Assembly: GCF_010015445.1 (NCBI RefSeq)
Contig: NC_053121.1
Coordinates: 33,245,934-33,309,933, forward strand
DNA: 64,000 nucleotides
Source: Perca fluviatilis
Lineage: Eukaryota > Chordata > Actinopteri > Perciformes > Percidae
Reading direction: 5' to 3'
Positions 51,206 to 62,222 of this stretch are shown in pieces. Numbering within the stretch: the stretch's first letter is position 1; each line of letters begins with the position of its first letter. Below the pieces are notes generated by a model. The model had not been told where the DNA came from and did no database searches. It saw only the letters and a list, made by a program, of their open reading frames with translations. The position numbers were made by a program, and so were the translations under genes.

Positions 51206-51398
51206 TTTTTTTTTCTTTTTTTTTTGTGGCATTTTAGGCATTTATTTGATAGGACAGCCTAGATATGAAAGGGTAGAGAGAGGTGGAATGACATGCAGCA
51301 AAGTTCCACTGGTCGGAACCGAACCCACGGCTGCTGCGTCGAGGACTGAGCCCCTGCATATTGCGGCTAGCTCTACCAGGTGAGTTACTTAGGTGCCC
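51206..51398 (-). mobile_element. tRNA-derived SINE, minus strand
   Basis: Read on the minus strand it starts GGGCACCTAAGTAACTCACC (A box region), continues through GGTAGAGCTAGCCG to TCGACGCAGCAGCCG, and has a good B box GGTTCGGTTCC. Then come GCATGTCATTCCACC and a T-rich tail on the plus strand. CCAACTGTGACATTCTTCT (51187-51205) and CCAACTGTGACATTATTCT (51399-51417) are a 19 bp target duplication with one mismatch. Same family as 15367-15576. Confidence 0.92.
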
Positions 51399-51417
51399 CC
51401 AACTGTGACATTATTCT

Positions 51418-53149
51418 ATATTATTTCTGAAATTGTTAACAAAATAAGCACATTTCTAATAAATGCTACCTTTATTTTTAACAGCTGAAAACATTTGACA
51501 ATGTTGTCCGAAACCCTTTACTAACTACTCATCAGTTTTCCAGCGATAGTTTCTCTGTCTCTGAGGTTGATTTCTTGGCTTTCTGAGCAGCTCTACTGGA
51601 AGTACGTGACTAATGTGCAGCTTAATCAAGGCAATCGTTTGAAAGGTCATCTAATGAGTTGAAATGAAGATCATATGCTAGCCTTTATCCCTCTCTGTGG
51701 TATGTCGTGGTGAGCTGGGAACACCTGCCGCCTCCTGTCAAAACATTAGCTCATGGTAATTGCCTAAAGTGATCTCCTTGTTTTACCAGATCGACTGTGT
51801 GCCACCAGAAGAAGTAGTAAAGATCTCATACAGACGATTTATGAATAGAGGATGCACACTGTATATAATCTTATTTTAAAGCAGAATTCAGAAGCTCCTA
51901 AATGGTCTCATTAAAATTGTTATTATACATTTGGAGCTAAAAATGGTTTGACTATATCTACTTAGTATTAGCATGTGTTGCAGGTAAAGAAATTGCAAGA
52001 AACTATGTTTGATATACTAAGAATTTCCAACAGGAAATGCTTTTGGTGAGAAACGTAATGCCACATTAAATGTGTTTATCATAATCAGAAAATGTCAGAA
52101 AAAATGAATTGTCTTTCTTCAGTCTTTAAGAAAATATAACGTATCTTGGACCGGTTATATGTTGTGTTGGTTTCCAAAATGTTTAAACATTTGTATCACT
52201 AGGTATATACTGATTAGCGATCCTCATTCTGTATAAGGATTTTAAAGATTTTCCCAGATGGGGATATTAAATAATGACTTTTAGTGGGTGTGAAGCATTA
52301 TTTGGCATCCCTCTGTATGGCAAAAGCTTAGCTCGTTTTATTTGCAAGACATGTGGTTCTCCTTCTGTCTTATGTGGTATTGAAAGAAAATAATATAAAT
52401 TTGCAACTTACTGGAGCCCTTTCAATGGGAACTGGGTCGATAAGCACAAGCTGGGTTTAGACAGGTGCTAACCAAAAGCCCAATAGAATAGTCTTTATTG
52501 TCATTGTACATGTACAACAAAATTGGATGCAGTCATTTCAGTGAAAACATGCTCAAAAGCGCAAAACAGGTGAATAAATAAATATAAAAGAGCCTCTAAA
52601 ATGTACTATAAAAATATATCAAAGAGACAGAAGCTATAACTTGATTTACTTTTTCCTGAGAATGTCCATCACTTTAAGTAGTCTTCCTACTATGCTTTCT
52701 CTCAGTTCTAACATATGTTTGGTGAAATGAAAAATCCACCAGCCACATTATTGGCACTAGTAGCAGTAACAGCAGTGCTATGAAACCCTTCCTGCTTTTT
52801 GACTCCTGAGTCAACCGGCATTGCAACAGATTGCGTTTTTATGTCCCCATAATTCATGATCGCAGTCGGCTGCCTTCACTTTCATCAGCCAAACCACACG
52901 CTTTACAGCCCGGTACGCTGCCAGTATTTAAAACCAAGGCTTTTTATGAGACATCCTCAATTGAGACAAGACCCAAACACCCCATGTTGTGTTGTATATT
53001 GCAATTCTATAGGACGATCACTGGATTCAGCTCGTCCTAATCCAGAAAACGACCGTATAGGTCGATTGTGCAAGCAGCTCATAGCTTTTATGGTCGTAGT
53101 TATTATGGCAAGCAACAAACCAGGAAGTGAGCGCCAAATTCCACAAAAG
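51418..53149. other. Intergenic with a LINE-like tail
   Basis: At 52490-52580, AGTCTTTATTGTCATTGTAC and ACAACAAAATTGGATGCAGT resemble the reversed 3' end of a fish LINE. The plus-strand frames at 52831-53278 have no domain I recognise and run into the repeat core at 53150. Confidence 0.4.
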
Positions 53150-53200
53150 GAGGCAGGTGGGGGGGGTGGCTCGGTCCAACAAACGGGACTTTCACTCATG
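53150..53200 (+). repeat. Fragment of the GTCAAACA-ACAGGACTTTCAC repeat core
   Basis: GGAGGCAGGTGGGGGGGGTG, GGTCCAACAAACGGGACTTT and CACTCATGG match the order of the core seen at 13870, 54085, 58710 and 61563. Confidence 0.45.
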
Positions 53201-53359
53201 GCACTGGAATTTGCATCCTTTGTGAAACCAAAAGTCAACCTTCACTTTTCTGTTCAAATTAGTTTATTAGGATTTTGAAATTGGACAGACATCTGCCTTC
53301 AATGTGAGACATTCCCACTCTTAGTCGTCTTATAATTCTAATTTTGCCAAATTAATTTC

Positions 53360-53600
53360 TATTGAGGCTTCCTCCTCCACTGGCTTCCCTTCTCGTCTTA
53401 TATTCTCTTCCTTTTCCCTCTTTCCTCTCCCACTTTTTTTTTGGTCTCATCTTGTCTCCTCTCCTCTGCTCCCCTCTTCTGACTTTTTGTCAACTTCTTC
53501 GATCTTTTTTCACCGCTTCCTCTCCTCTACCCTTTCGTATCCTCGTTTTCTCTTTTCTCTGTTCCACTCATTTCTCCTTTCCTCCTCGTTGCACTCAGAG
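53360..53600. repeat. Pyrimidine-rich tract
   Basis: About 240 bases of nearly pure C/T on the plus strand (TTCCTCTTTCC-type). The 132-codon plus-strand frame over it is a product of this composition. A (CA)n run follows at 53689-53712. Confidence 0.75.
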
Positions 53601-54084
53601 GACTCCTGTGGATACCGAAAGGTCAGTGAATCTGGGACAATTAAATACACACACGCACCAGTTTCCGAAACATTATAGCGAGGAGACACGCACACACACA
53701 CACACACACACAGCCAGTCCAGCAGGTGACGCAAACTCGAACCCAGCATGTGAAGGCTGATCGTTTTTGAAAGAAGAAATCACAATAGGTGTCCTATAAT
53801 GGCGCTGTAAAACACATCAGGCCCACAGTTTCACATATAATCCACACATGTGATCCATGGACTGTGACATTTAATTCACACTTTGGACAATTTGTTGCGC
53901 AAAACGGAGAACAATTTAAAGTAACTGGTGCATCTTTTGAGGAAAATGCACAACATTTAATTGAGATGGCCGTATATGTGTTAACTTTAATCACCTACAG
54001 GTAACAAGTTTCTTACTTTCTATATAAAAAAAGTATACAGATGCTCCAATTTAAGAAGAAATGCCATAGCGAGTAGTATGAAAG

Positions 54085-54480
54085 GACGTGAGTCCGTGGA
54101 GGGAGGTTGGGGTGACGGATGGGTAAACCCAGGAGAGCCGGGATCGTGTCCCGCGTGTGGTGTTTGTCGCCCGTTTTTTTTTCATATTTCTTTTTTTAAG
54201 CCTTCCCCAATGTTCTTTTCCTAAACCAAACCGTTTATTGTTTTCCTAAGCGTGTGACGTTGGTCACCGTCGTGTTTTTGTCTTTTTTTTCTGTTACCGA
54301 AGCCTCCTTTCCCAATGTTCTTTTCCTAAACCTTTTATTTTTTTTTTTTTTACACACGTGTGACGTTCTTGCGATAGTACGGCACGTTCTCGCGATAGTA
54401 CGGCATGTTCTCACGATAACATGCCACGTGGCGACGATACACATGGAAAGCTCAAAATGCATACAGATAACACGCCATTT
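54085..54480 (+). repeat. Degraded MITE copy with internal short repeats
   Basis: GGGAGGTTGGGGTGACGGAT, GGGTAAACCCAGGAG and GTGTCCCGCGTGTG match the shared MITE core. AATGTTCTTTTCCTAAACC occurs at about 54210 and again near 54317. A unit of about 23 bp, GTTCTCGCGATAGTACGGCA, is repeated about three times at 54364-54425. No coding. Confidence 0.6.
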
Positions 54481-55027
54481 GGCTTAAGGAAAGTGCTGTG
54501 TATGTTTACGCAAAGTCATGATGCAATGTTGGGCAAAAAGAAATACCCTGAATTTGAAGTGGAGCATGTCTAACTTCCCTAAGGGGCGTTTAGTCTCACA
54601 GCAGGCCTTCTGCTCATTACGGCAAGATTTTGATTTGCTTCACCCCTGTCAGATTTTCTGACAGCCCATCAATGGAGCATGTTGTGTTCATATGGTAGAG
54701 GTTGCATGTGCTGTATGTTGGAGAAGGATTGCTTCCAATGAATCTCACATTTCCAGTTGATGTGATGTCTGTTTTAATTTCAACTGATGAATTAAAGTTA
54801 TAAATCCAATTTAATTTTTTTTTACATGAAAAAAATTAAGCATTGCCCAAATTAAATGCAACGATTTATGTAGACAAATACTCAACATGGTGTCTTTGCC
54901 TTTTTTTTAGCCTCCTGGAAAGTTGACATTTTTGAGGTGCAAGATATTCATTAATCAATGACAAAATTTAACTGGCTTCTTGAAAATCCAGTTTGAAAGA
55001 GAAGTGGGTACCACTTAGAAATCACCT

Positions 55028-55245
55028 TGCACACACTGTATATCGACTCTTGATTGGATCTGTATTTTTCTTGATTCTTTGTTGTATTTTGTAAGTTTAT
55101 ATTTTGTGTTATTACTGTGTGACTATGTTGTCTCGCACGTTTATGCTTTATCTTGGCCAGGTCGTCGTTGCAAATAAGAATTTGTTTGTTCTCAATCAAC
55201 TTACCTGTTTAAATAAAGGTCAAAAAATAAAAATCTAATAATAAA
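55028..55245 (+). mobile_element. L2-type LINE 3' end, plus strand
   Basis: CACACTGTATATCGACTC, then TTTATCTTGGCCAGGTCGTC, GTTGCAAATAAGAATTTG and ACCTGTTTAAATAAAGGTC with an A-rich tail: the fish L2 3' UTR and tail, homologous to the minus-strand copy at 25226. No reverse-transcriptase sequence precedes it, so it is severely 5' truncated. Confidence 0.8.
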
Positions 55246-56478
55246 AAGTATACCTGCATCAGTGTCATTCCTAGCAGCAGCAGGCAGTTGTTTTCAGTGT
55301 ACTGTAAATCCACTATTTGCAACCTGTCCAGCACATAGATTCATTAAGAACTGGATAATGTGTTTAAAGATGGTGCCCCATTCATTCCTAAGAATGTTGT
55401 TTACCGAAAAAGTCTACCTCGTACTTTTTTTGTTTTTGGAACTATAGACCACACTAAAGTAGTAGCCGGTTATAAGCATGCATGCCTGTGACTTCCTTTG
55501 GCCGAGCCAGCTGACTTCCTGTTGGCTATCTAAAAGTGCATTACTTGGTCTAGCACCAAACAGCAGACAGACACAGTTAATGGTTTTGGTGAACATATTG
55601 AAGCGTTTAGCGCCCGATGTTCTTCTAATAAGGTGGCAATATGTCAATATTGTGTTTACTGCTTGTTCTGCTGCCCCAAGTGGCCAAAATAAGTGAATTG
55701 ATCGATACTGCTGTAAAATGCAAATATAAAATCTTTTGGGGGTGAAAAAAACATTGTAACATACACAAGTCTGTTTGTAAGCTCTGTATCCATGAGGCTC
55801 CACAGTTTCATGCATCCTTTTTTCTACGAGACTTGGCTGGAAAAGCTATTTTTAAAGGCAGCTCCACTGTCACTGTAGCCCAGCAGCCTTGAGGCACCGT
55901 AGCCCAGTGGAAACTGTCGTTTTAACCAAACCGCAGCCACACAGCGTGTATTTTACTTTTTGAGCAACACACTGTACGAGGTCCTGTTGGAGAAACTGTC
56001 TTTGAAGGAAGCCTTGTTGTCACAATGCCATAACAACCTGCAGGCCTCCATGCCTCATTGAAAGCCGCATTCCACTGTAGTCTGATGGTCCCTGTGTAAG
56101 ACGGACACTGTGTTGTTGTCATTAGCAAAGAGGGATGATTGGAAGACCTGAGCTTTTGGCAGCTGCTGAGGGATCTGTTCTCAAGGCAAACACCCAGTCG
56201 TGTTTAATTCAAAGCCCTTCCGCAGAAAGTTGGCTCAAGGTCGGAGGGCTCTAACAAGCTTTAAAAGTCATCCAGAAAGCTTTCATGTCAGCGCTCATCA
56301 TCTCAGCCATGTATACTAGTTGCCCACTAATGAGATTTGTCACGTTCCTGGCATTCCTCTTTGGTCATCGGGTTATGCCCTAGACGGTTAGATACAGAAG
56401 CTGTGGTAAGGACAAAGTGTTTTTAAAAGCCTCACTTGCTGTTTTCATGACTGATGTGGTCGCCCACCCTCTCCTCAG

Positions 56479-56479
<1 letters not shown>
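55246..56479. other. Intergenic, nothing certain
   Basis: Around 55540-55690, GGTCTAGCACCAAACAGCAG and CTGCTGCCCCAAGTGGCCAA resemble a fish interspersed repeat, but ends are not definable. The minus-strand 133-codon frame at 55414-55815 overlaps it and is not supported. Confidence 0.35.

Positions 56480-56527
<48 letters not shown>
56480..56527. repeat. (CA)n microsatellite
   Basis: About 23 CA units. Downstream (56785-56860) the motif GTGGGGAC/GTCCCCAC occurs three times, as also near 9430. Confidence 0.95.
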
Positions 56528-56529
<2 letters not shown>

Positions 56530-56959
56530 GGCGGTGCTGTGAATCACATTATTTGTTCCAAGTCAATGTTTGTGTCAGAGACAGAGAGAACAAATGGCAA
56601 AAATAGTCGTGTGTGTGACGTATATTTGTATTTTAGACTTCAAGAGTGAGGATGTTTTGGGAAAGTGAAGACATTTTGTCTGATTCTCACTTTCAGACTT
56701 TTAGTGTTAAGACTTGGTCTGGTTTTAAGTTATGGTCAGGTTAAGAGAAGGCCAAACCATTTGGTTAAAAGCAGGCGGAGGGGCTGTGGGGACCACAGTT
56801 TGTTCATAGATTGTGGGGACTCACATATCTGGTGACAAAATGCTGGTCCCCACAAGGCTAACCATGTATTTTAGGGCTAATATTTCATGGTTTATCTCAA
56901 AATTAGTCTCAGGTTAAAGTTAGTTTTAGGATTGTGATTTATGTAGTGGTCATGGTTAA

Positions 56960-57985
56960 AGGGGTGATATAATGATTATATAGGGTATTTCACACTGTTC
57001 CTTAAGGTCTCCTAATGGGGTATGTAACATTGGTTGGGCTGAAAATGGCCTGGTTGATATTTTATTGGCCATTATGCATCCCTGTTTTTTGGCCCCATTT
57101 GTAACAGGAGCTTTTCTTCCAAATATGGTATGTTTATGAATATTCAGATGAGCTGTGCGCTGATTGGTTGAGCGAATCCCCATACACACATTAGAGACGC
57201 CACAGAATCTCATATTCCAAACACTGCAATGTTTCCTTACCAAATTCACTTTTGAGACTTTTTTATGTGAGAAATCAACTATATAAAGCTAAAATATGGG
57301 CCGTTTTACGAAAATGTATGGCTAATTGCAAATTTGGTAAGACGTGTCGGAGCTCCACACAGTCTGACGAGAAGCGGCAGCCTGCTGGGCTCCATACCCA
57401 GGGCAAAGTCACCCTTTGTGGATTACTGCACTACCAGGGCTCCGTGGCCGGCTGCCGGCATAACTATAATATATTTACAGTTTGAATTTCGTCACTGCAC
57501 TTATATCACAGCTACCCCAAGGTCTTATAAAGCTAACCGTTGTGTAAGATTTCTATTTAAGGCATTTTTGTGAATGTCAGGGGTCTTGTTAGGAGGACCA
57601 GCTAGCCAGCTATGTGTCCCATTCAATACAATGGGAAACGATCTCGGCTAGCTACACTTTCGGCATAACTATAGTATATTTACAGTTTGAATTTCGTCAG
57701 GGCATGTATATTACAGGTTCCCCAAGGTCTTACAAAGCTTAGCTGACACTTGTCCGATTTCGGATTTCAATTTAATGCATTTTTGTGAATTTCAGAGGTC
57801 TCATTAGGAGGAGGCTAGCTAGCGCTCATTGACGGACTCCAGCTCACCGCGGGCTCTATCAATCTATCTAATCAAAGAGGCGTTTATTTCCCCAATCGTT
57901 TGTTCTATGTATGTCCTCGTTACTCACTAAACTGTCATTATTCAACTATGACAAGGTAAAATCGGTTTTGCATTCTATCACCCCT
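56960..57985. mobile_element. TTAA-flanked MITE (AGGGGTGATA ends), 1.03 kb
   Basis: It starts AGGGGTGATATAATG after TTAA (56956-56959) and ends CATTCTATCACCCCT before TTAA (57986-57989). The inverted repeats match well. Inside, a block starting CGGCATAACTATA (57456 and 57661, 205 bp apart) with TTTACAGTTTGAATTTCGTC and CCCCAAGGTCTTA is duplicated. It is non-coding; frames over it are chance. Confidence 0.88.
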
Positions 57986-57989
57986 TTAA

Positions 57990-60597
57990 GGTCCGAGGTA
58001 GCCTCCTGAAAATTAATGTAAGATAACATATTTCCTTCACACATTCCCTTTTAATACATTTGTTCTCTTATAAGCAGCATACTCTTGCAGAACATTACCT
58101 CAGTGTATCTAAGAGGAGTTGATTGGATTGTTGATCCATTCCAATGATAACAATTACAGGCTTGTGTCTGGAGATTTGTGGCCTTAGTCATTGCTACATT
58201 TCATAATGGAAGAAAGACCTTTATGTGAGCGACATGAGACATCTCATTCAAGAGAACCGTAACAAATGACAAGTGTTATGAATTATTCCAGTAGCTACCA
58301 TGGTGACATTTAAGTTCTTAACCAAATATTTCTGATTGTTCCCTGCTCTCATTAGCGAGCTTACATGTCGATATTATGACAATTAGTTTGTCATTTGCAG
58401 AGACTGTCCTTTCCCGAAAAACACAAAACATATTTTATTTGTCATTGTTAGGCAGCAGCTCTCTCTAGTGGCCATAATAATTGTGACCTGAGCAAAGCAG
58501 GTAGTACAACCCCAAAATTCCACCAGGCACGGATGCTGCCCGTCTCGGTTTTGTTCCGTCGTCCGCCATGCATCATACCACACAGGGAGCGTCAGAACCG
58601 GAGTGTTTTTCCTGCCCCACTCAACCTCGAGCCCTTCCACTCCCAGTTGAAAGCCCCAGCTATGTCAAAACTACACCTGGCGCGTATTTTTAGCGGAGAG
58701 ACATTTTTGGGACGCTGGTGGAATAACAAGCATTGTCTTGAGTGGCCGCGATTTTAGGTATGAATGCCAAACAAACACAGGACTTTCCCCCAGGAGACCA
58801 GGGTGCATGTCCCGTTTAAAAAGAAAAAGAAACGGAGAGTTGTTTTTTTTTACTTTACAGAACTATGTCACCTGTGTCACCTGCATCAATTGCGTAACTA
58901 GAATTGAAGTAAGGTAACAAACGTACTGATTTGAACCCAAACCATAATCTTTTTCTAAGACCTAAGTTTTGTTGCCTATAACCTAAACAAAGGAGTTTCT
59001 GTGCCTATACATAACCAAACTATGACCGCTTCACGTTAACGACGTGTTCACATGGAAATGGAAAATGTTCCTGTGGGTTGTCATTACAGCCAACACTAGG
59101 TGCACTAATTTATGAAACGCTTCTATGGGTCGTTTAGAAGGTAGGAATAAAGAACCTATACCAGCGCATGGTTTGGAGGACTTGTTGCATTTACAGGACA
59201 GGTCCGGATGTCTTTTCAACTCCAAAAGATCCACTATACTGCTGCAAAAAGGGCAACACCATAGAACATCTTTGCGAATACCACTGACTTTAAGCTAAAC
59301 TATGTTAATAGGTTCATACAAAGGGTCTTAAGGCTAAACTAAATTAAACATAAACCAACCCAAAGACGATATTGGCTTCCACCTCTAAGGTTTTATTTCT
59401 TTATTATCGACCATTGTTAATTTATTGCACTAGCTGAGATATTGTGCTGAGAGGGCATATAGTTTCTATATTTAAGTGCCTGATGAAACATGTCAGAAGT
59501 AGATCTGCTGAATCATGTGTGTGTCATTATGTGTGTCTAATTTACTCATTCACTGGCCAATCCATTTCATGCATCATTAAGACGTTACCACCCACTGCTA
59601 ATTTACCTTACATTTGTGGGGGAAGAAACGTATTGAATTGGCACTATGAGAGGGAAGTTGGTGGTTCTCCGATAAATGTCAGTTAAGCCTGGATTATTTT
59701 GGAGCGAACATCCTTTTAGTTATTGACTCTTGTACTTGTGGCTTTAGCATTCAGCCAAAGTGGTTTCTTCTTGGTTTCCAGTTAACTGGAATACATCTTT
59801 ATGCAATTCTCTTCAGTAATAAGGTTACAGATCAAATATATACATACATACATACATACATACATACATACATACATACATACATACATACATACATACA
59901 TACATACATACATAGGTGATACAGACAAATGTTTAAAAAGTTTATAAAAATATTTTAAAAAGAGGGGCACAGTATAACATAAGGTTTGTATAAGATAATT
60001 AATCCTTTAAAGTTAGATTGATTTCATTAACCGAACATATTTTTAATCATTCCATGATTTTGAACTTATTTATTATTTTCCTCTTTCTTCTTCTCCTGAC
60101 AACAAATAAGATCCTGCTTGAATAATGTTGATGTGATAGTTTGCAATTGAGCACTAACCCATTATGCCATGTGGCCATTTGGTCCCAACCTGACAAAATC
60201 AAGGTTATTGCCAGGGATACCTTTTTTGTGATTGCAAACACACACACAAAAAAAAAAGAAGAAAAAGAATGGATTCAGGGCCAAACACCAAAGGCTGTGT
60301 GTGCTTCTGTTGCCTGTGTTGGACAGAATGCCATCTTGTATTGGCTGCAAGCTTTGATGAATCCGGTCACAGCAGTAACAGCTGACTGCATTACTCTCAT
60401 CTCTCCAAAATATCTTATTAGAGAGGAGATGTGTGAACGCTCAGCAAGATGAATGATATGTTTCTACTTAAGCCTGAAAGCCAATTTAGCCGACAGAGTT
60501 GCCTATAACTTGAAGAGAGAACAAAGGTGGTCAGTTGTCGGCCCTACCGTGCTTGCAGCACAGTCTATAGAGCGAGAGATGGCATGACTGCAAACAC
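57990..60597. other. Intergenic with repeat fragments
   Basis: Contains the shared MITE core at about 58710-58815 (CCAAACAAACACAGGACTTT, CCAGGAGACCAGGGTGCATG) and the CATA array at 59839. Around 58535-58600 GCCCGTCTCGGTTTTGTTCC may belong to another repeat. No host exon is supported. Confidence 0.4.
59839..59915. repeat. (TACA)n tetranucleotide microsatellite
   Basis: About 19 units of TACA/CATA. Confidence 0.96.
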
Positions 60598-60767
60598 ACT
60601 GGGCCTAATTTACTAACACTAGCGCAGTTTGCGCTGCGTCTGTTTATGCGAGTTTGGTAATAGCGCGCACTATGCTTCCACATTTTGCGTAGTATTTATC
60701 AACCCTGACACCCATCAGGCAATCAGCGTCTTTCTCCGCCCACTATACCGTAAATTGCGCTGTAGCA

Positions 60768-61020
60768 AAGCGGTACTGGTGCTATGATATGGCTGAGTGC
60801 AGACTGCGATATTCCCACTGCTGATGACTGTTTGAAATGATCCTGATACCAATATTTGTAATGTAGCGAGGAGTTTAATAACTTCTGGAATGGGATGTGA
60901 ACGCTGAGTGCGAGATTCAATTTCATCTTTGATTTCTTCCAGTAACTCTAATATTGCATGGCTGCTTGATCTGTAACGCTAAATGATATTGTGTTCACTG
61001 ACAAAGTGTGATTCTTGTGT
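60768..61020 (-). pseudogene. Harbinger (HARBI1-like) transposase N-terminal fragment, frameshifted
   Basis: On the minus strand one frame reads ESHFVSEHNII, a TAG stop, then RYRSSSHAILELLEEIKDEI and PEVIKLLATLQILVSGSFQ. After one frameshift (near 60815-60830) it continues SSAVGISQSALSHIIAPV. The RYR motif, helical stretch, LxxLxxLVSGSFQ and VGISQSALSHI helix-turn-helix segment are characteristic of the region preceding the DDE domain of PIF/Harbinger transposases. The DDE domain is deleted; the sequence passes directly into subterminal repeat. The copy is dead. Confidence 0.82.
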
Positions 61021-61368
61021 TAAAAATATTTTCAGCCTCGCCTATGTCTTCGTCTTGCTCAAATTACTGTTGCCATTTCACCAGCGGCATAAAGGTCTAC
61101 GAGGAAACTCGATTGCAGCTGGTTTAGACCTGCTTTTAAGAGCCGGAGAATTTCCCCCGCAGAATAGAGGCGCGCTCTTACTGACAGTCTTTGTAAATAC
61201 CACGGAATATAGAATTAGGGGCACTTTGCGCTTATCCTCCCACCTTTTTGGGTGGACCTCCCACTTTCCCCACGACCCTCCCACGAACGCATATTGAAAG
61301 CGCAACTGGTCTCTTCTCGCTCATGTGGCAGACAATCTGCGATTTTACCCAAGTGCACCCTGTTTGTA

Positions 61369-62131
61369 CAGCCCGGTCTCATGGAAGTTCGTGTAAATGT
61401 GACGTTATTTGAATCTATTGATACGTGTTCACGGAGACGTTTTTGTTGTTTTTTACGTGGTGGACAACACGAAAATGTGAATTAATGTATTTCAATGGGA
61501 AGCATATTTCGTGGCCACAGCACAAAATTGTAGGGAGTAATATAAAAAGCCGAAAATCCGCGTAGGGAGGTTGGTCGGGGTGGTGGATGGGTCAAACAAC
61601 ACAGGACTTTCACCCGGGGGCGCTTTGTTTCCGGAGGGCGTCCCTAAGGCGCCCTTTCCCCGTAAAGTTTTTCCTAAACCCAACCTCCGCCATCCCTTTT
61701 TTGGGGGCCGTCCCCAGCGGCGGCCGTCGCGGGGCGCCTCCCGGCTTATGGAGCGTCCTTTTCAGCCGCCTCCGGCGGTCCCCAGCGGCCGCCCCCGCTG
61801 GCGCCTCCGGCTTATGGAGCGTCCTTTTCAGCCGCCTCCGCGGGTCCCCGCGGGCCGCCTCGGGGGCGTCTCCGGCTTATGGAGCGTCCTTTTGGCCGCC
61901 TCCGGCAGGTCCCCAGCGGGCCTCCCGGCTTATGGAGCGCCTTTTGGCCGCCTCCGGCGTCCTTTCCCGAGAAAATAACGTTACATTTACACGTAAAAAA
62001 TAACGTTACATTTACACGTAAAAAATAACGTTACATTTACACGTAAAAAACAAGAAAAACGTCTCCGTGAACACTTATCAATAGATTAAGAATAATGTGG
62101 ACATAACACGTACTGCCGTGAGACCGGGTTG
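61369..62131. mobile_element. hAT-like MITE with long inverted repeats and GC-rich centre
   Basis: The inverted repeats are about 90 bp: 61369-61462 begins CAGCCCGGTCTCATGGAAGT and 62040-62131 ends GCCGTGAGACCGGGTTG, sharing AATCTATTGATA and GTGTTCACGGAGACGTTTTT. GTTTGTA flanks both sides (61362-61368, 62132-62138), 7 bp exact or 8 bp with one change. The centre has the core GGTGGTGGATGGGTCAAACA and a 65 bp minisatellite. The overlapping frames of 135-138 codons on the plus strand are minisatellite translations, not genes. Confidence 0.82.
61735..62050. repeat. GC-rich 65 bp minisatellite plus 25 bp tandem repeat
   Basis: GGCTTATGGAGCGTCCTTTT units start near 61745, 61811, 61876 and 61929 (spacing 66, 65, 53). 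GCCGCCTCCG runs lie between them. Directly after, TAACGTTACATTTACACGTA occurs three times with 25 bp period (61976, 62001, 62026). Both lie in the centre and right arm of the hAT-like MITE. Confidence 0.92.
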
Positions 62132-62222
62132 GTTTGTAAATAGCCCGCATCGGTTACGTCCGTCTTTGCGACCAATTAGCGCCTGGAAACAGGCGCAAAC
62201 GGCTTGATAAATCTAGCCCACT

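Larger units (their letters stand above)
60601..62219 (-). mobile_element. PIF/Harbinger element split by a hAT-like MITE
   Basis: The left end is GGGCCTAATTTACTAACACT with GCGCAGTTTGCGC, the right end GCGCAAACGGCTTGATAAAT then CTAGCCC. These are imperfect inverted repeats of the GGGC...ATTTA(T/C)-AA Harbinger type. ACT flanks both ends (60598-60600, 62220-62222), a 3 bp duplication. A minus-strand transposase remnant (60768-61020) confirms the superfamily. Positions 61369-62131 belong to a second element inserted into it, leaving about 855 bp of Harbinger sequence. Confidence 0.83.

Noticed and set aside
52856..53278. 140-codon plus-strand frame
   Set aside because: Its second half overlaps the shared MITE core, and the first half has no recognisable domain.
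53362..53760. 132-codon plus-strand frame rich in Ser, Leu, Phe and Pro
   Set aside because: It lies on a nearly pure C/T tract followed by a CA repeat; no domain or splice context.
55414..55815. 133-codon minus-strand frame
   Set aside because: Overlaps repeat-like sequence and has no conserved motif or splice sites.
61571..62003. Overlapping plus-strand frames of 135 and 138 codons
   Set aside because: They translate the 65 bp GC-rich minisatellite inside a MITE; the repeats read open in two frames, which is a compositional effect.
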